From Brooklawnia sp032229645 (GTDB lineage Bacteria > Actinomycetota > Actinomycetes > Propionibacteriales > Propionibacteriaceae), in NCBI GenBank assembly GCA_963722295.1, contig CAVRLB010000001.1:186001-250000 (forward strand): DNA of 64,000 nt. Direction: 5' to 3'. Below are positions 52,054 to 60,060 of the stretch, piece by piece. The position numbers were made by a program, and so were the translations under genes. Each line of letters begins with the position of its first letter. Position 1 is the first letter of the stretch. The notes below the pieces were generated by a model. It had not been told where the DNA came from and did no database searches. It saw only the letters and a list, made by a program, of their open reading frames with translations.

Positions 52054-53565
52054 TCAGCCCAGCCCCAGCTGGTGGGTTTGCCGGTAGTCGGAATCCAGAT
52101 CGGTGATGGTCACCGAGACAATACCGTGCTGATCGAGCCGATAGGACTCCTCAATCAGGTGGCCTTCGCCGGTGCGTCGGACCTCGACCTCGCTCGAGAC
52201 CGGGGCTTCGTTCTGGAGAGCCGGATCGAATGGGAAGATGACGTCGGGGTAAGGGACGATGTCGCCCGCTGGCTGGCCGTCGGCGAGGCCCGCGTATTCG
52301 ACGAAGCGGTACCAGCCGAGATTGTGGGCCGCCCGATAGCGGCGCTGCACCGTGAGATCGCTGCCGGCGACCATCGTCTGATTGCGGTCGAAGATGGAGT
52401 CGAACTGCAGGCGCTGACCGCCGTCGGCCTCCCGGAAGACCCCGAAACCGCGGGACAGCCGGTCAGACAGCGTGTACCCGGAATCGGGATCCGAGGCGAT
52501 GGCCAGTCCGATCGCGGTGGATGCGGCCGGATACGGCGAGCGGTAGACCCGGCGTCCGAAGCGCTCGCGCAGCGATCGGGGTACCAACGGCAGCGAGCTC
52601 GCGCCGCCGACGAGGTAGAGGCCGGCGATGGTCGACAGATCCGGCTCGCCGGCGTCCAGGCCATCGACGAGCGGCCCCATGGCGGTGATGGACTGCTCGA
52701 CAAGCGCCGCGCAGGCCTGGTAATAGTCGGCCACCGGGACGATGACAGTCTTGTCCTGCACGTCGAGCACGATGCGGCGAGTCTGCGGTGCGAGTTGCTC
52801 CTTGGCAGCCTGAGCGTCGCCCAGGAGCCAGAAGTAGGCCTCAACGCCGAGATCGTCGGGGCTCACAGCTGCTTGCTGGCAGGCGAGATCGGCCAGCACG
52901 GCATCGAAATCGTCGCCACCGAGCCGGTTGATGCCGACGGAGCCGAGCACCGCGTGACTGCGATCGTGGATCGCGACCAAGGAGGCGTCGAAGGTGCCAC
53001 CGCCCAGATCGTAGACGACCAGCCGGCTGCGGCGGGCGCTGGGGGAGTTGGCCAGCCGGTGGGTGTACTCGAAACCCGCCGCCGACGGCTCGTTCAGCAT
53101 CGCAGTCACCGCGAAGCCGGCGCGCCGGAAGGCTTCGAGTGTGAGGAAACGCTGGGCGCTGTTGGCGTGTGCCGGTACTGCGACGACCACGCTGGTGATC
53201 GGGTCGGATTTCAGAATCTGAGCGATCGTGGACGAGGTCTCCAGCTTGCTGCGCAGCTGAGTGAGGTACCCGGTCAAAACGTCCAGCAGTAGCGGGTGCA
53301 GGTCGCCGATGGTGATCCGGGTCGAGGTCGAGACCGCGGCCGAGGCCAGCTCGCGCTTGACAGAGCGGAGAACCGGGTGCCCGTCGGCCTGTGCTCGCGC
53401 GGCTTCGAAGCCGAAGACGAGGTCTTGGTCGGCCACCCCTATCAGGGACGGAAGGTACTCGTGGGCATCGCCATCGTCGTCCGTGAACGCCACAACTGGG
53501 TAGTTTCCACGGTCGGTATACGCGACCACGGTGCGGGTAGTGCCAAAATCGATGCCCAAGTGCAT
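52054..53565 (-). CDS. Hsp70-like ATPase with a short C terminus
   Basis: The 503-residue protein has an actin/Hsp70 ATPase domain: LGIDFGTTRTVVAY (phosphate 1), VVVAVPAHANSAQRF, NEPSAAGFEY, LVVYDLGGGTFDASLV (phosphate 2) and LVGGASSLPLVPR. After about residue 375 comes a beta-rich segment of about 125 residues but no helical lid or EEVD-type end, so it is shorter than DnaK (about 610-620). This fits the HscC/YegD-like or actinobacterial Hsp70-like proteins of unknown client. No DnaJ or GrpE gene is nearby. The gene is followed by rhomboid and PP2C genes, suggesting a signalling or envelope-stress unit. Confidence 0.83.
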   Translation of the reverse strand: MHLGIDFGTTRTVVAYTDRGNYPVVAFTDDDGDAHEYLPSLIGVADQDLVFGFEAARAQADGHPVLRSVKRELASAAVSTSTRITIGDLHPLLLDVLTGYLTQLRSKLETSSTIAQILKSDPITSVVVAVPAHANSAQRFLTLEAFRRAGFAVTAMLNEPSAAGFEYTHRLANSPSARRSRLVVYDLGGGTFDASLVAIHDRSHAVLGSVGINRLGGDDFDAVLADLACQQAAVSPDDLGVEAYFWLLGDAQAAKEQLAPQTRRIVLDVQDKTVIVPVADYYQACAALVEQSITAMGPLVDGLDAGEPDLSTIAGLYLVGGASSLPLVPRSLRERFGRRVYRSPYPAASTAIGLAIASDPDSGYTLSDRLSRGFGVFREADGGQRLQFDSIFDRNQTMVAGSDLTVQRRYRAAHNLGWYRFVEYAGLADGQPAGDIVPYPDVIFPFDPALQNEAPVSSEVEVRRTGEGHLIEESYRLDQHGIVSVTITDLDSDYRQTHQLGLG

Positions 53566-53628
53566 ATGAACAAGCCTAACCCGGCCGCGCCCAACAACCG
53601 GTGAGTGCCGCGCCGTTAGGACGGTTGG

Positions 53629-53749
53629 CCACAGCCGAGCCAGATGTGCTTAGGCCCTGGAGATCCCGAGCACCCTTGGTGGGCGAATCCCGGGGCTCAG
53701 GCCCTCAGGACCCTCCAGAGAATTGCCAGGCCCTAAGGAACGGCTGTGG
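53629..53749. repeat. Nested inverted repeats between mmdB and the Hsp70-like gene
   Basis: An outer pair CCACAGCCG (53629-53637) and CGGCTGTGG (53741-53749) is perfect, and an inner pair CTTAGGCCCTGG (53649-53660) and CCAGGCCCTAAG (53726-53737) pairs at 11 of 12 positions. CCCGAGC and GCTCAGG can pair inside these. This could be a structured RNA, a MITE-like mobile remnant or a complex terminator. It overlaps the mmdB terminator at its right edge. Confidence 0.55.
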
Positions 53750-53778
53750 GGGCTACGCCTTCTCGGCATAGCCCCCAC
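53746..53778 (-). terminator. Strong hairpin downstream of mmdB
   Basis: Arms 53746-53759 and 53765-53778 form a 14 bp stem with one mismatch around a 5-base loop (TTCTC on the plus strand). It lies 22 bases after the mmdB stop and should end the decarboxylase operon. No U run follows. Confidence 0.8.
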
Positions 53779-53800
53779 CGGACCGGGATGTTTCTGCTTG

Positions 53801-54934
53801 CTAGACGACGCCCGCCATCAGTGCCAGCAGCACGCCACCGGCCATCGCCGACGCGACCTGACCGGCCGCGTTCGCACCCATGGCATGCATGAGAACGAAG
53901 TTGCTGTCGTCTTCGCGGCTGGCTTCCTTCTGCACCACACGGGCGGCCATCGGGAAGGCCGAGATGCCTGCGGCACCGATCAGCGGATTGAACTTGCCGC
54001 CGCTGAAGAGGTTCATCAGCTTGCCGAAGAGCACGCCGGCCGCGGTGTCGAGGCAGAAGGCCAGCAGGCCGAGCACCAGGATGAACAGTGTCTGCGGCTT
54101 GATGAAGTTCGTGCCGACCATGGTCGAACCGATCGCCAGGCCCAAGAAGAGGGTCACGATGTTGTTCAGCTCGTTCTGGGCAGCACCCGACAGACGTTCC
54201 ACGACCTTCGACTCGCGAAGCAGGTTGCCGAGCATCAAGGTGCCGATCAGCGGCAGGGCGAACGGCACCAGCAGACCCACGATGATCGTCACCACGATGG
54301 GGAACATGATGCGGGTCCGCTGGCTGATCTCGCGGACCGAGTATGGCATCCGGATCGAGCGTTCCTTCTTGGTGGTCAACAGCCGCATGACCGGTGGCAT
54401 GATAATCGGAACCAGCGACATATAGCTGTATGCGGCGACGGTGATCGGGCCCAGCAGATGCGGAGCGAGCTGCGCGGAGACGTAGATCGAGGTGGGGCCG
54501 TCGATGGCGCCGATGATGCCGATCGAGGCGGCCTCCGGTTGGGTGAAGCCGAGCACGAGGGCCAGGATGAGTGTCAGAAAGATGCCGAACTGTCCGGCCG
54601 CACCCAACAGCACCATCTTCGGGTTCTCCAGCAGCGGGCCGAAGTCGGTCATCGCCCCGATGCCGATGAAGATCAGCAGCGGGAACAACTCGTTGCCGAC
54701 ACCGACGTTGTAGAGCACCTGAAGCATGCCAGGCTCTTCAGCAGTGCCGAGCATCATGGAGATCGGCATGTTGGCCAGCACGCAGCCGGCTCCGATCGGT
54801 AGCAGCAAGAGCGGTTCGTATTCCTTGGCGACGGCAAGCCAGATCAGCAGAATGCCGACCGCAATCATCACCACGCCCTGCCAACTCAGGTTGTAAAACC
54901 CGGTAAGCAGGCTCTGGATAGTGGATGCGTCCAT
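53801..54934 (-). CDS. mmdB: Na+-translocating decarboxylase beta subunit (MmdB/OadB family)
   Basis: The 377-residue membrane protein has about nine or more hydrophobic segments and the Na+-channel motifs of this family: IGIIGAIDGPTSIYVSAQLAP, whose Asp is the known Na+ ligand, and STMVGTNFIKPQTLFILVLG. The subunit decarboxylates carboxybiotin on the carrier and couples this to Na+ export. Oxaloacetate, glutaconyl-CoA and methylmalonyl-CoA decarboxylases share it; the mmdA gene in this operon points to methylmalonyl-CoA. I chose ATG 54934. The gene begins two bases after the end of the biotin carrier gene and a strong hairpin follows it. Confidence 0.92.
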   Translation of the reverse strand: MDASTIQSLLTGFYNLSWQGVVMIAVGILLIWLAVAKEYEPLLLLPIGAGCVLANMPISMMLGTAEEPGMLQVLYNVGVGNELFPLLIFIGIGAMTDFGPLLENPKMVLLGAAGQFGIFLTLILALVLGFTQPEAASIGIIGAIDGPTSIYVSAQLAPHLLGPITVAAYSYMSLVPIIMPPVMRLLTTKKERSIRMPYSVREISQRTRIMFPIVVTIIVGLLVPFALPLIGTLMLGNLLRESKVVERLSGAAQNELNNIVTLFLGLAIGSTMVGTNFIKPQTLFILVLGLLAFCLDTAAGVLFGKLMNLFSGGKFNPLIGAAGISAFPMAARVVQKEASREDDSNFVLMHAMGANAAGQVASAMAGGVLLALMAGVV

Positions 54935-54935
54935 A

Positions 54936-55448
54936 TCAGTCCTTTGCGAACCGCAGCAGAACCTGGCCGTACTTGACCTGGTCTGTCTGCGCGACATCCA
55001 CCGACTCCACGACACCGTCCCGGCTGGCGTGCAGATCGTTCTTCATCTTCATGGCCTCAAGGACCATGACAACATCGCCCTTGCTGACGGTGGCACCCGC
55101 GGCCACATTGATCTCGACGATGACTCCCGGCATGGGTGCACTCATGGAGTAGGCCAGATCTGCGCCACCTGCCACAGCCGGGGATGGTGTCCGTGGCTTG
55201 GCAGCGCGCATCGTCGCGGGCACCTTGGGTGCAACCGGAACTCCTGACTGAGCGGCAGCGGCGATGGCCGCGGAGCGGGCCTCGATCTGCGGAGTGATCG
55301 CGGCATCAGCCAGGTCGGCCTGCGAGTTGAGGCTTACGTTCACCGTCTGGCCGTCAATGGAGACGGTGAAATCGGTCGCCGAGTTCTCCTCGACATCGAT
55401 GTCGTATTGATTGTTGTTGACGGTGAGTTGATAGCGACGCACTGTCAT
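54936..55448 (-). CDS. mmdC: Biotin carboxyl carrier subunit of methylmalonyl-CoA decarboxylase
   Basis: The 170-residue protein ends in a biotinyl domain with VMVLEAMKMKNDLHA (biotinylated Lys134) and MPGVIVEINVAAGATVSKGD. An Ala/Pro-rich linker (residues about 55-95) connects it to an N-terminal beta strand region (RRYQLTVNNNQYDIDVEEN) that anchors to the other subunits. It carries carboxybiotin from MmdA to MmdB. Its ATG overlaps the stop of the preceding gene (ATGA). Confidence 0.9.
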   Translation of the reverse strand: MTVRRYQLTVNNNQYDIDVEENSATDFTVSIDGQTVNVSLNSQADLADAAITPQIEARSAAIAAAAQSGVPVAPKVPATMRAAKPRTPSPAVAGGADLAYSMSAPMPGVIVEINVAAGATVSKGDVVMVLEAMKMKNDLHASRDGVVESVDVAQTDQVKYGQVLLRFAKD

Positions 55449-55831
55449 CTCCTCTGGTTAGTCATCTGGGAACTGCGCCCCATGGCTACCCAGCGGCTCG
55501 CCCACAGGCGCGAACCGGGAGCATAGACGCGATTGGCAGGAGCGCCCTGCTTGCGGCGCACGTCCGCATGCACGGCAACCGCGACCGAAACGGCAGCGAT
55601 CTGCTCGGGAGTCAGACCGCTGTCATCTGCGATCGTCATCCAAAGATTCTCGTCGGCTGGTTCCATCGAGGTCGGTTCGAGTTCAGGAGATACTTCTTCA
55701 ACGGCAGCCGGGGCCGGTTGCTTAGTCGAGCGGCCTAGAAGCATCAACACGGCCATGAGCACGATGAGCATGAGGAACACCGACCCCATGCCCAGCAGCA
55801 TCATCGTCAAGCCCCATCCAAGGTCAGCCAT
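55445..55831 (-). CDS. mmdD: Small membrane subunit of the decarboxylase (OadG/MmdD-like)
   Basis: A 128-residue protein with one N-terminal transmembrane helix (about residues 6-32, WGLTMMLLGMGSVFLMLIVLM), followed by an acidic Pro-rich linker and a C-terminal segment (SGLTPEQIAAVSVAVAVHADVRRKQ) typical of OadG-type proteins, which holds the soluble and membrane parts of the pump together. ATG 55831 begins 2 bases after the mmdA stop. The longer upstream frame overlaps mmdA and is not related. Confidence 0.82.
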   Translation of the reverse strand: MADLGWGLTMMLLGMGSVFLMLIVLMAVLMLLGRSTKQPAPAAVEEVSPELEPTSMEPADENLWMTIADDSGLTPEQIAAVSVAVAVHADVRRKQGAPANRVYAPGSRLWASRWVAMGRSSQMTNQRR

Positions 55832-55835
55832 CGGA

Positions 55836-57413
55836 TTACACCGGGAACAGACCGTGCCGTTTGGCGACGGTCGGAGCGACTTTGGTTTGCAGAACCTCGA
55901 GGGCACGCACCAGGCGCGGCCGGGTTTCCTTGGGCTCGATGACCTCATCGATCTGGCCGAGGTCGGCAGCCCGGTAAGGATTGAAGAACCTCTCCCGGTA
56001 CTCCGCGATGAACTGGGCCTCGGTGGCAGCGGGATCTTCGGATTCCTTGATCTGCCTGCCGTGCAGCAGCCGGGCCGCACCCTCGGGTCCCATCACGGCG
56101 ATCTGGGCCGTCGGCCAGGCGAACGCCACGTCCGAACCCATCTGCTTGGAGCTCAGCGCGACGTACGAACCGCCGATCGCTTTGCGGGTGACGATCGAGA
56201 TCTTCGGGACCGTCGCCTGGCAGTAGGCGTAGATGATCTTCGCGCCATGCCGGATGACGCCGTTGTACTCCTGCTCGACGCCCGGCAGATACCCGGGGCA
56301 GTCGACGAAGGTGATCACCGGAATCGAGTAGACATCGCAGATCCGGATGAACCTGCTGATCTTGTCGGACGAATCGATGTCCAGCACCCCTGACATCACC
56401 AGCGGTTGATTGGCGACGATGCCGACCGGGCGTCCATCCAGACGAGCGAAGGCACAAATCGCGTTCGGCGCGAATGCCTCATGCACTTCGAGGATCGAAT
56501 CGGTGTCGAAGATCTGGTCGAGCACCGTGCGCATGTCATAGCCCTTGCGCTCGTCCTCGGAGACGATCGTGTTGAGCGATTCGTCCATGCGATCGGGATT
56601 GTCGTCGCTGATCAGGATCGGCGCATCCTCGGAGGTGTTGGCCGGAAGGTAACTGAGCAGCAGCTTGGTCATCTCGAGCGCTTCGGTCTCCGATTTGGCC
56701 TCGAACTGGGCCACGCCGCTTCGTCCGGCATGAACCGCGGCACCGCCGAGCTCATCGGCAGTGACCTGCTCTCCGGTCACCGATGCCACGATCTCGGGGC
56801 CGGTGAGGAACATATTCGAAGTCTGATCGACCATGATCGTGAAGTCGGTCAGTGCGGGGGAGTAAACCGCACCGCCGGCGCACGGCCCCATGATCAGGCT
56901 GATCTGGGGAATCACCCCCGAGGCCGCGACGTTTCGCTGGAAGACCTCGCCGTAGGCCGCGAGACTACGCACGCCCTCCTGCACGCGGGCGCCGCCCGAA
57001 TCGTTCAATCCGACGATCGGGATCCCGCTCTCAAGCGCGAGATCTTGGATCTTGTTGATCTTCTGCGCCTGCACCTGGCTGAAAGATCCGCCCAATACGG
57101 TGAAGTCCTGCGCATAGACCGCAACACGACGACCGTTGATCTTTCCAAAGCCGGTAATGACTCCGTCGCCCGGATAACGCTTGTCGGCCATTCCGAAATC
57201 GTTCAGATTATGAGTGGCCAAGGCGCCCAGTTCTTGAAAGGAGCCCTCATCGAGCAGAATTGACAATCGCTCGCGCGCCGTCATCTTGCCCTTGGCATGT
57301 TGCGCTGCTATGCGCTTTTGCCCGCCCCCCTGCAGTGCCTTTTCTCGCATGTCTCGCAGAATCGACAGATGATCATCTGTGGACGACTGCTCTGGTCTCA
57401 CGGTGTCGGTCAT
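55836..57413 (-). CDS. mmdA: Methylmalonyl-CoA decarboxylase/carboxyltransferase alpha subunit MmdA
   Basis: The 525-residue carboxyltransferase belongs to the propionyl-CoA carboxylase beta family and is close in layout to the 12S subunit of the Propionibacterium transcarboxylase: QHAKGKMTARERLSILLDEGS, NDSGGARVQEGVRSLAAYG, GPCAGGAVYSPALTDF and DCPGYLPGVEQEYNGVIRHGAK. It moves the carboxyl group of methylmalonyl-CoA to biotin, leaving propionyl-CoA. I chose ATG 57413 after a GAGGTGACA site; the longer frame upstream has no family similarity. The partner genes make this the soluble part of a membrane Na+ pump, rather than Wood-Werkman transcarboxylase. The 236 bases upstream show no feature I can name. 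Confidence 0.9.
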   Translation of the reverse strand: MTDTVRPEQSSTDDHLSILRDMREKALQGGGQKRIAAQHAKGKMTARERLSILLDEGSFQELGALATHNLNDFGMADKRYPGDGVITGFGKINGRRVAVYAQDFTVLGGSFSQVQAQKINKIQDLALESGIPIVGLNDSGGARVQEGVRSLAAYGEVFQRNVAASGVIPQISLIMGPCAGGAVYSPALTDFTIMVDQTSNMFLTGPEIVASVTGEQVTADELGGAAVHAGRSGVAQFEAKSETEALEMTKLLLSYLPANTSEDAPILISDDNPDRMDESLNTIVSEDERKGYDMRTVLDQIFDTDSILEVHEAFAPNAICAFARLDGRPVGIVANQPLVMSGVLDIDSSDKISRFIRICDVYSIPVITFVDCPGYLPGVEQEYNGVIRHGAKIIYAYCQATVPKISIVTRKAIGGSYVALSSKQMGSDVAFAWPTAQIAVMGPEGAARLLHGRQIKESEDPAATEAQFIAEYRERFFNPYRAADLGQIDEVIEPKETRPRLVRALEVLQTKVAPTVAKRHGLFPV

Positions 57414-57649
57414 TGTCACCTCGCTGTCACAGGTAGTCGGCACCGGTAACCGATGCTTGGCCAAACGTAGCATGGCTGCCCGGGATCTCGCCGAGCCTGT
57501 TGCCGTGGTTTCCATTTGTCCTGACGTGCGCATCGTCAACGCGGTCAATCGGTCCTCGCCTGACTCCGGGCCAGTCCACTGATCAAGAAGAATATTCTCG
57601 TCAAAGCGCTTGTGGCCAGCGTAATCAGGTGTTCGGCAGGGAGATGGAC

Positions 57650-58789
57650 TCAGGATTTCTTGTGCGGCCTGCGATGCCGTTCAATTGCCAGATCGTAATA
57701 GCCCACGAGTGCTTCGGTGGAGGCCCGCCAACTGAAACGCTCAGCCTCGGTGCGGGCGGCGCGACCCATCTGGGCACGCAGCTGCGGATCGGCAACCAAC
57801 AGTCGTAGCCGCTCCACGATCTCATCCGAACCGTGCGGGGTAACCAAGAACCCCTGCACCTGATCCTCGAAGAGATGCGGGATACCGCCGGCGTTCGCGC
57901 CGATCACCGGTACCCCGGATGCCATCGCCTCCAGACCAGCGAACCCGAGTGTCTCGGTCGTGGACGGAAAGAGAAAGGCGTCGGCAGTGGCATAGGCCTC
58001 CGCCAGTTCGTGGCCACGCAGGTATCCGGTGAAGACGGTGTTGGTCCCCGCGAAGCGGCTCTCCAGCTGAGCCCTGGCCGGACCGGAACCGACGAGTGCG
58101 AACCTGACATCGGGCAGCTGGTGTACCACCGGGAGCAGATCGTCCAGGTTCTTCTCGTTCGACAGGCGCCCCACGTAGATCGCCAGTGGCTTGTCCGGAT
58201 GATTGTCGGTCAGTCTGCGGCGCATCCGCTTGGTGCGCGCACCCGGGTGATAGGTCACCGTGTCGACAGCCTTCGGCCATAGCCTGACGTCAGTGACCCC
58301 GTGCGCAGTCGCTGCCTCCACCATCTGTGGCGAGGTACACAGATTGACCTCGGCACGGTTGTGCAGGGCAGTGGTCCAGCGGTCTGCCGTGCTGGTCAGC
58401 CAGGACAGGTGCAGGTCCTTGGTGTAGCTGGCCAGCTGAGTGTGGTAGGACGCGAGCAGCGGGATATCGCGTCGCTCGGCCGACAGCACGCCATAGGCGG
58501 CCAGCCAGGCAGGGCTGACAGCATGCACCACTTCGGGGCGAAAGGCGATCATCTGCTCGGCGATCTTCGGAGTCGGCAGTCCGATCTTGACCTCCGGGTA
58601 CCACGGACGGAAGCCGACCGAGCGCACCTTGACGATCTCGAATCCGGCATAGACCGGCGGCGGCGACCCGGGAGCGAAGACGAGAACCTGATGACCCATG
58701 GCCGACAACTCGTCCAAGGTGCGCAGGACCCGGGTGACCACACCATCGATCTTCGGCAAGAAGACCTCGGTGAACATCGCGATGCGCAT
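57650..58789 (-). CDS. GT4 glycosyltransferase, SQD2/MgtA-like (probable sulfoquinovosyl-diacylglycerol synthase)
   Basis: The 379-residue GT-B enzyme opens with RIAMFTEVFLPKIDGVVTRV. HAVSPAWLAAYG, SYHTQLASYTKDLHLSWL, YVGRLSNEKNLDDLLPVV and PSTTETLGFAGLEAMASGVPV (donor E-X7-E site) also follow the plant and cyanobacterial SQD2/SqdX group, along with the related MgtA mannosyltransferases of corynebacteria. The gene is 14 bases after a UDP-sulfoquinovose synthase gene on the same strand, so transfer of sulfoquinovose to diacylglycerol is the most economical role. A GDP-mannose or UDP-glucuronate donor cannot be excluded by eye. Confidence 0.75.
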   Translation of the reverse strand: MRIAMFTEVFLPKIDGVVTRVLRTLDELSAMGHQVLVFAPGSPPPVYAGFEIVKVRSVGFRPWYPEVKIGLPTPKIAEQMIAFRPEVVHAVSPAWLAAYGVLSAERRDIPLLASYHTQLASYTKDLHLSWLTSTADRWTTALHNRAEVNLCTSPQMVEAATAHGVTDVRLWPKAVDTVTYHPGARTKRMRRRLTDNHPDKPLAIYVGRLSNEKNLDDLLPVVHQLPDVRFALVGSGPARAQLESRFAGTNTVFTGYLRGHELAEAYATADAFLFPSTTETLGFAGLEAMASGVPVIGANAGGIPHLFEDQVQGFLVTPHGSDEIVERLRLLVADPQLRAQMGRAARTEAERFSWRASTEALVGYYDLAIERHRRPHKKS

Positions 58790-58803
58790 CGGCGAGCGTG
58801 CCC

Positions 58804-60006
58804 CTACTGCCCGTCAGCTCGTGAGGCCGGCACTCCGGCGTGCTGATTCTTGGTCCACAGCGAGGTGGCGGGGATCCGGCTGAGATCGGCGCGGTCGGCA
58901 TAGCGTCCCGCGGTTTCATTGATCTCCATCAGCAATCCCTTGTCGAGGGTGATCGGATCCAGGCCGAGCGCGAGGAAGCCGTCATTGCGAACGACCAACT
59001 CGTTCTCGGCGGCCTCCTTACGCGGATCGGGAACCGTCTCGACCTCGGCCCCGGTCAGCTCGGCGACCAGCGCCGCCAGATCGCGCACCCGGTGGGTCTC
59101 GGTCATCTGGTTGAAGATCTTCACCCGGTCACCGGCGGCGGGCGGGTTGTTGAGCGCGATCTCGATACATCGCACCATGTCCTGAATGTGGATGAAGGCG
59201 CGGGTCTGACCACCGGTGCCGTGCACGGTGAGCGGATAGCCGATCGCGGCCTGCATCAGGAAACGGTTCAGCACGGTGCCGTAGTCGCCGTCGTAGTCGA
59301 AGCGATTGATGAGCCGTTCGTCCAGCTTCGTCTGGATCGTGTTGGTGCCCCAGATGATGCCCTGGTGCAGATCGGTGATGCGCAGATCATCGTTCTTCGC
59401 GTAGTAGGCGAACATCGTCTGGTCGAGCACCTTGGTCATGTGGTAGATCGACCCCGGGTTGGTGGGATAGAGGATCTCGGTCTCGATGACCCGGTCGCCA
59501 TCGGGCACCTGGATACCGAGGTAGCCCTCCGGAATCGCCATGCCGGCCGTGCCGTACCCGTAGACACCCATCGTCCCCAGATGCACCAGGTGAATATCCT
59601 GCCCGGATTCGACGATCGCGCAGAGCACATTGTGGGTGGCGTTGACATTGTTATCGATGGTAAAGCGCTTGTGTTTGCCCGATTTCATCGAATAGGGGGC
59701 GGCACGCTGTTCGGCGTAGTGAATGATGGCGTCCGGACGCTCGTCGCGAAACAGGTCCAGCAGCTCGCGGTAATCCTGAGCGACATCGAGTTCGACGACC
59801 GAGATATCGCGGCCGCTGATCTGCTTCCACGCCGCGCGCCGCTCCACCATCGTCCGGATGGGGGTGAGCGACTCGACGCCCAATTCTTCGTCGATCCGCC
59901 GCCTGGAGAAATTGTCCACGATGACCACATCGTCGCCGCGGGCCGACAGGTGCAAGGATGCGGGCCACCCACAGAAGCCATCGCCGCCCAGTACCAGAAC
60001 CTTCAT
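58804..60006 (-). CDS. sqdB: UDP-sulfoquinovose synthase (SQD1/SqdB family)
   Basis: The 400-residue extended SDR protein starts KVLVLGGDGFCGWPASLHLS, the SQD1 form of the NAD motif. ELGVESLTPIRTMVERRAAW, EQRAAPYSM (Arg101), VHLGTMGVYG (Thr145), SIYHMTKVLD (Tyr188, His189, Lys192), LHQGIIWGTNT and FGTVLNRFLMQAAIGYPLTV-like blocks match plant SQD1 position by position. The extra His next to the catalytic Tyr and the Arg are the residues tied to sulfite use in SQD1. The enzyme converts UDP-glucose and sulfite to UDP-sulfoquinovose. The neighbour glycosyltransferase would use the product. Ordinary NDP-sugar epimerases lack these blocks. Confidence 0.85.
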   Translation of the reverse strand: MKVLVLGGDGFCGWPASLHLSARGDDVVIVDNFSRRRIDEELGVESLTPIRTMVERRAAWKQISGRDISVVELDVAQDYRELLDLFRDERPDAIIHYAEQRAAPYSMKSGKHKRFTIDNNVNATHNVLCAIVESGQDIHLVHLGTMGVYGYGTAGMAIPEGYLGIQVPDGDRVIETEILYPTNPGSIYHMTKVLDQTMFAYYAKNDDLRITDLHQGIIWGTNTIQTKLDERLINRFDYDGDYGTVLNRFLMQAAIGYPLTVHGTGGQTRAFIHIQDMVRCIEIALNNPPAAGDRVKIFNQMTETHRVRDLAALVAELTGAEVETVPDPRKEAAENELVVRNDGFLALGLDPITLDKGLLMEINETAGRYADRADLSRIPATSLWTKNQHAGVPASRADGQ

Positions 60007-60060
60007 CTCATCTCTTTCACTCGATGGTTACGCTCATGCTCTTTACGCCACAGTATCGGG

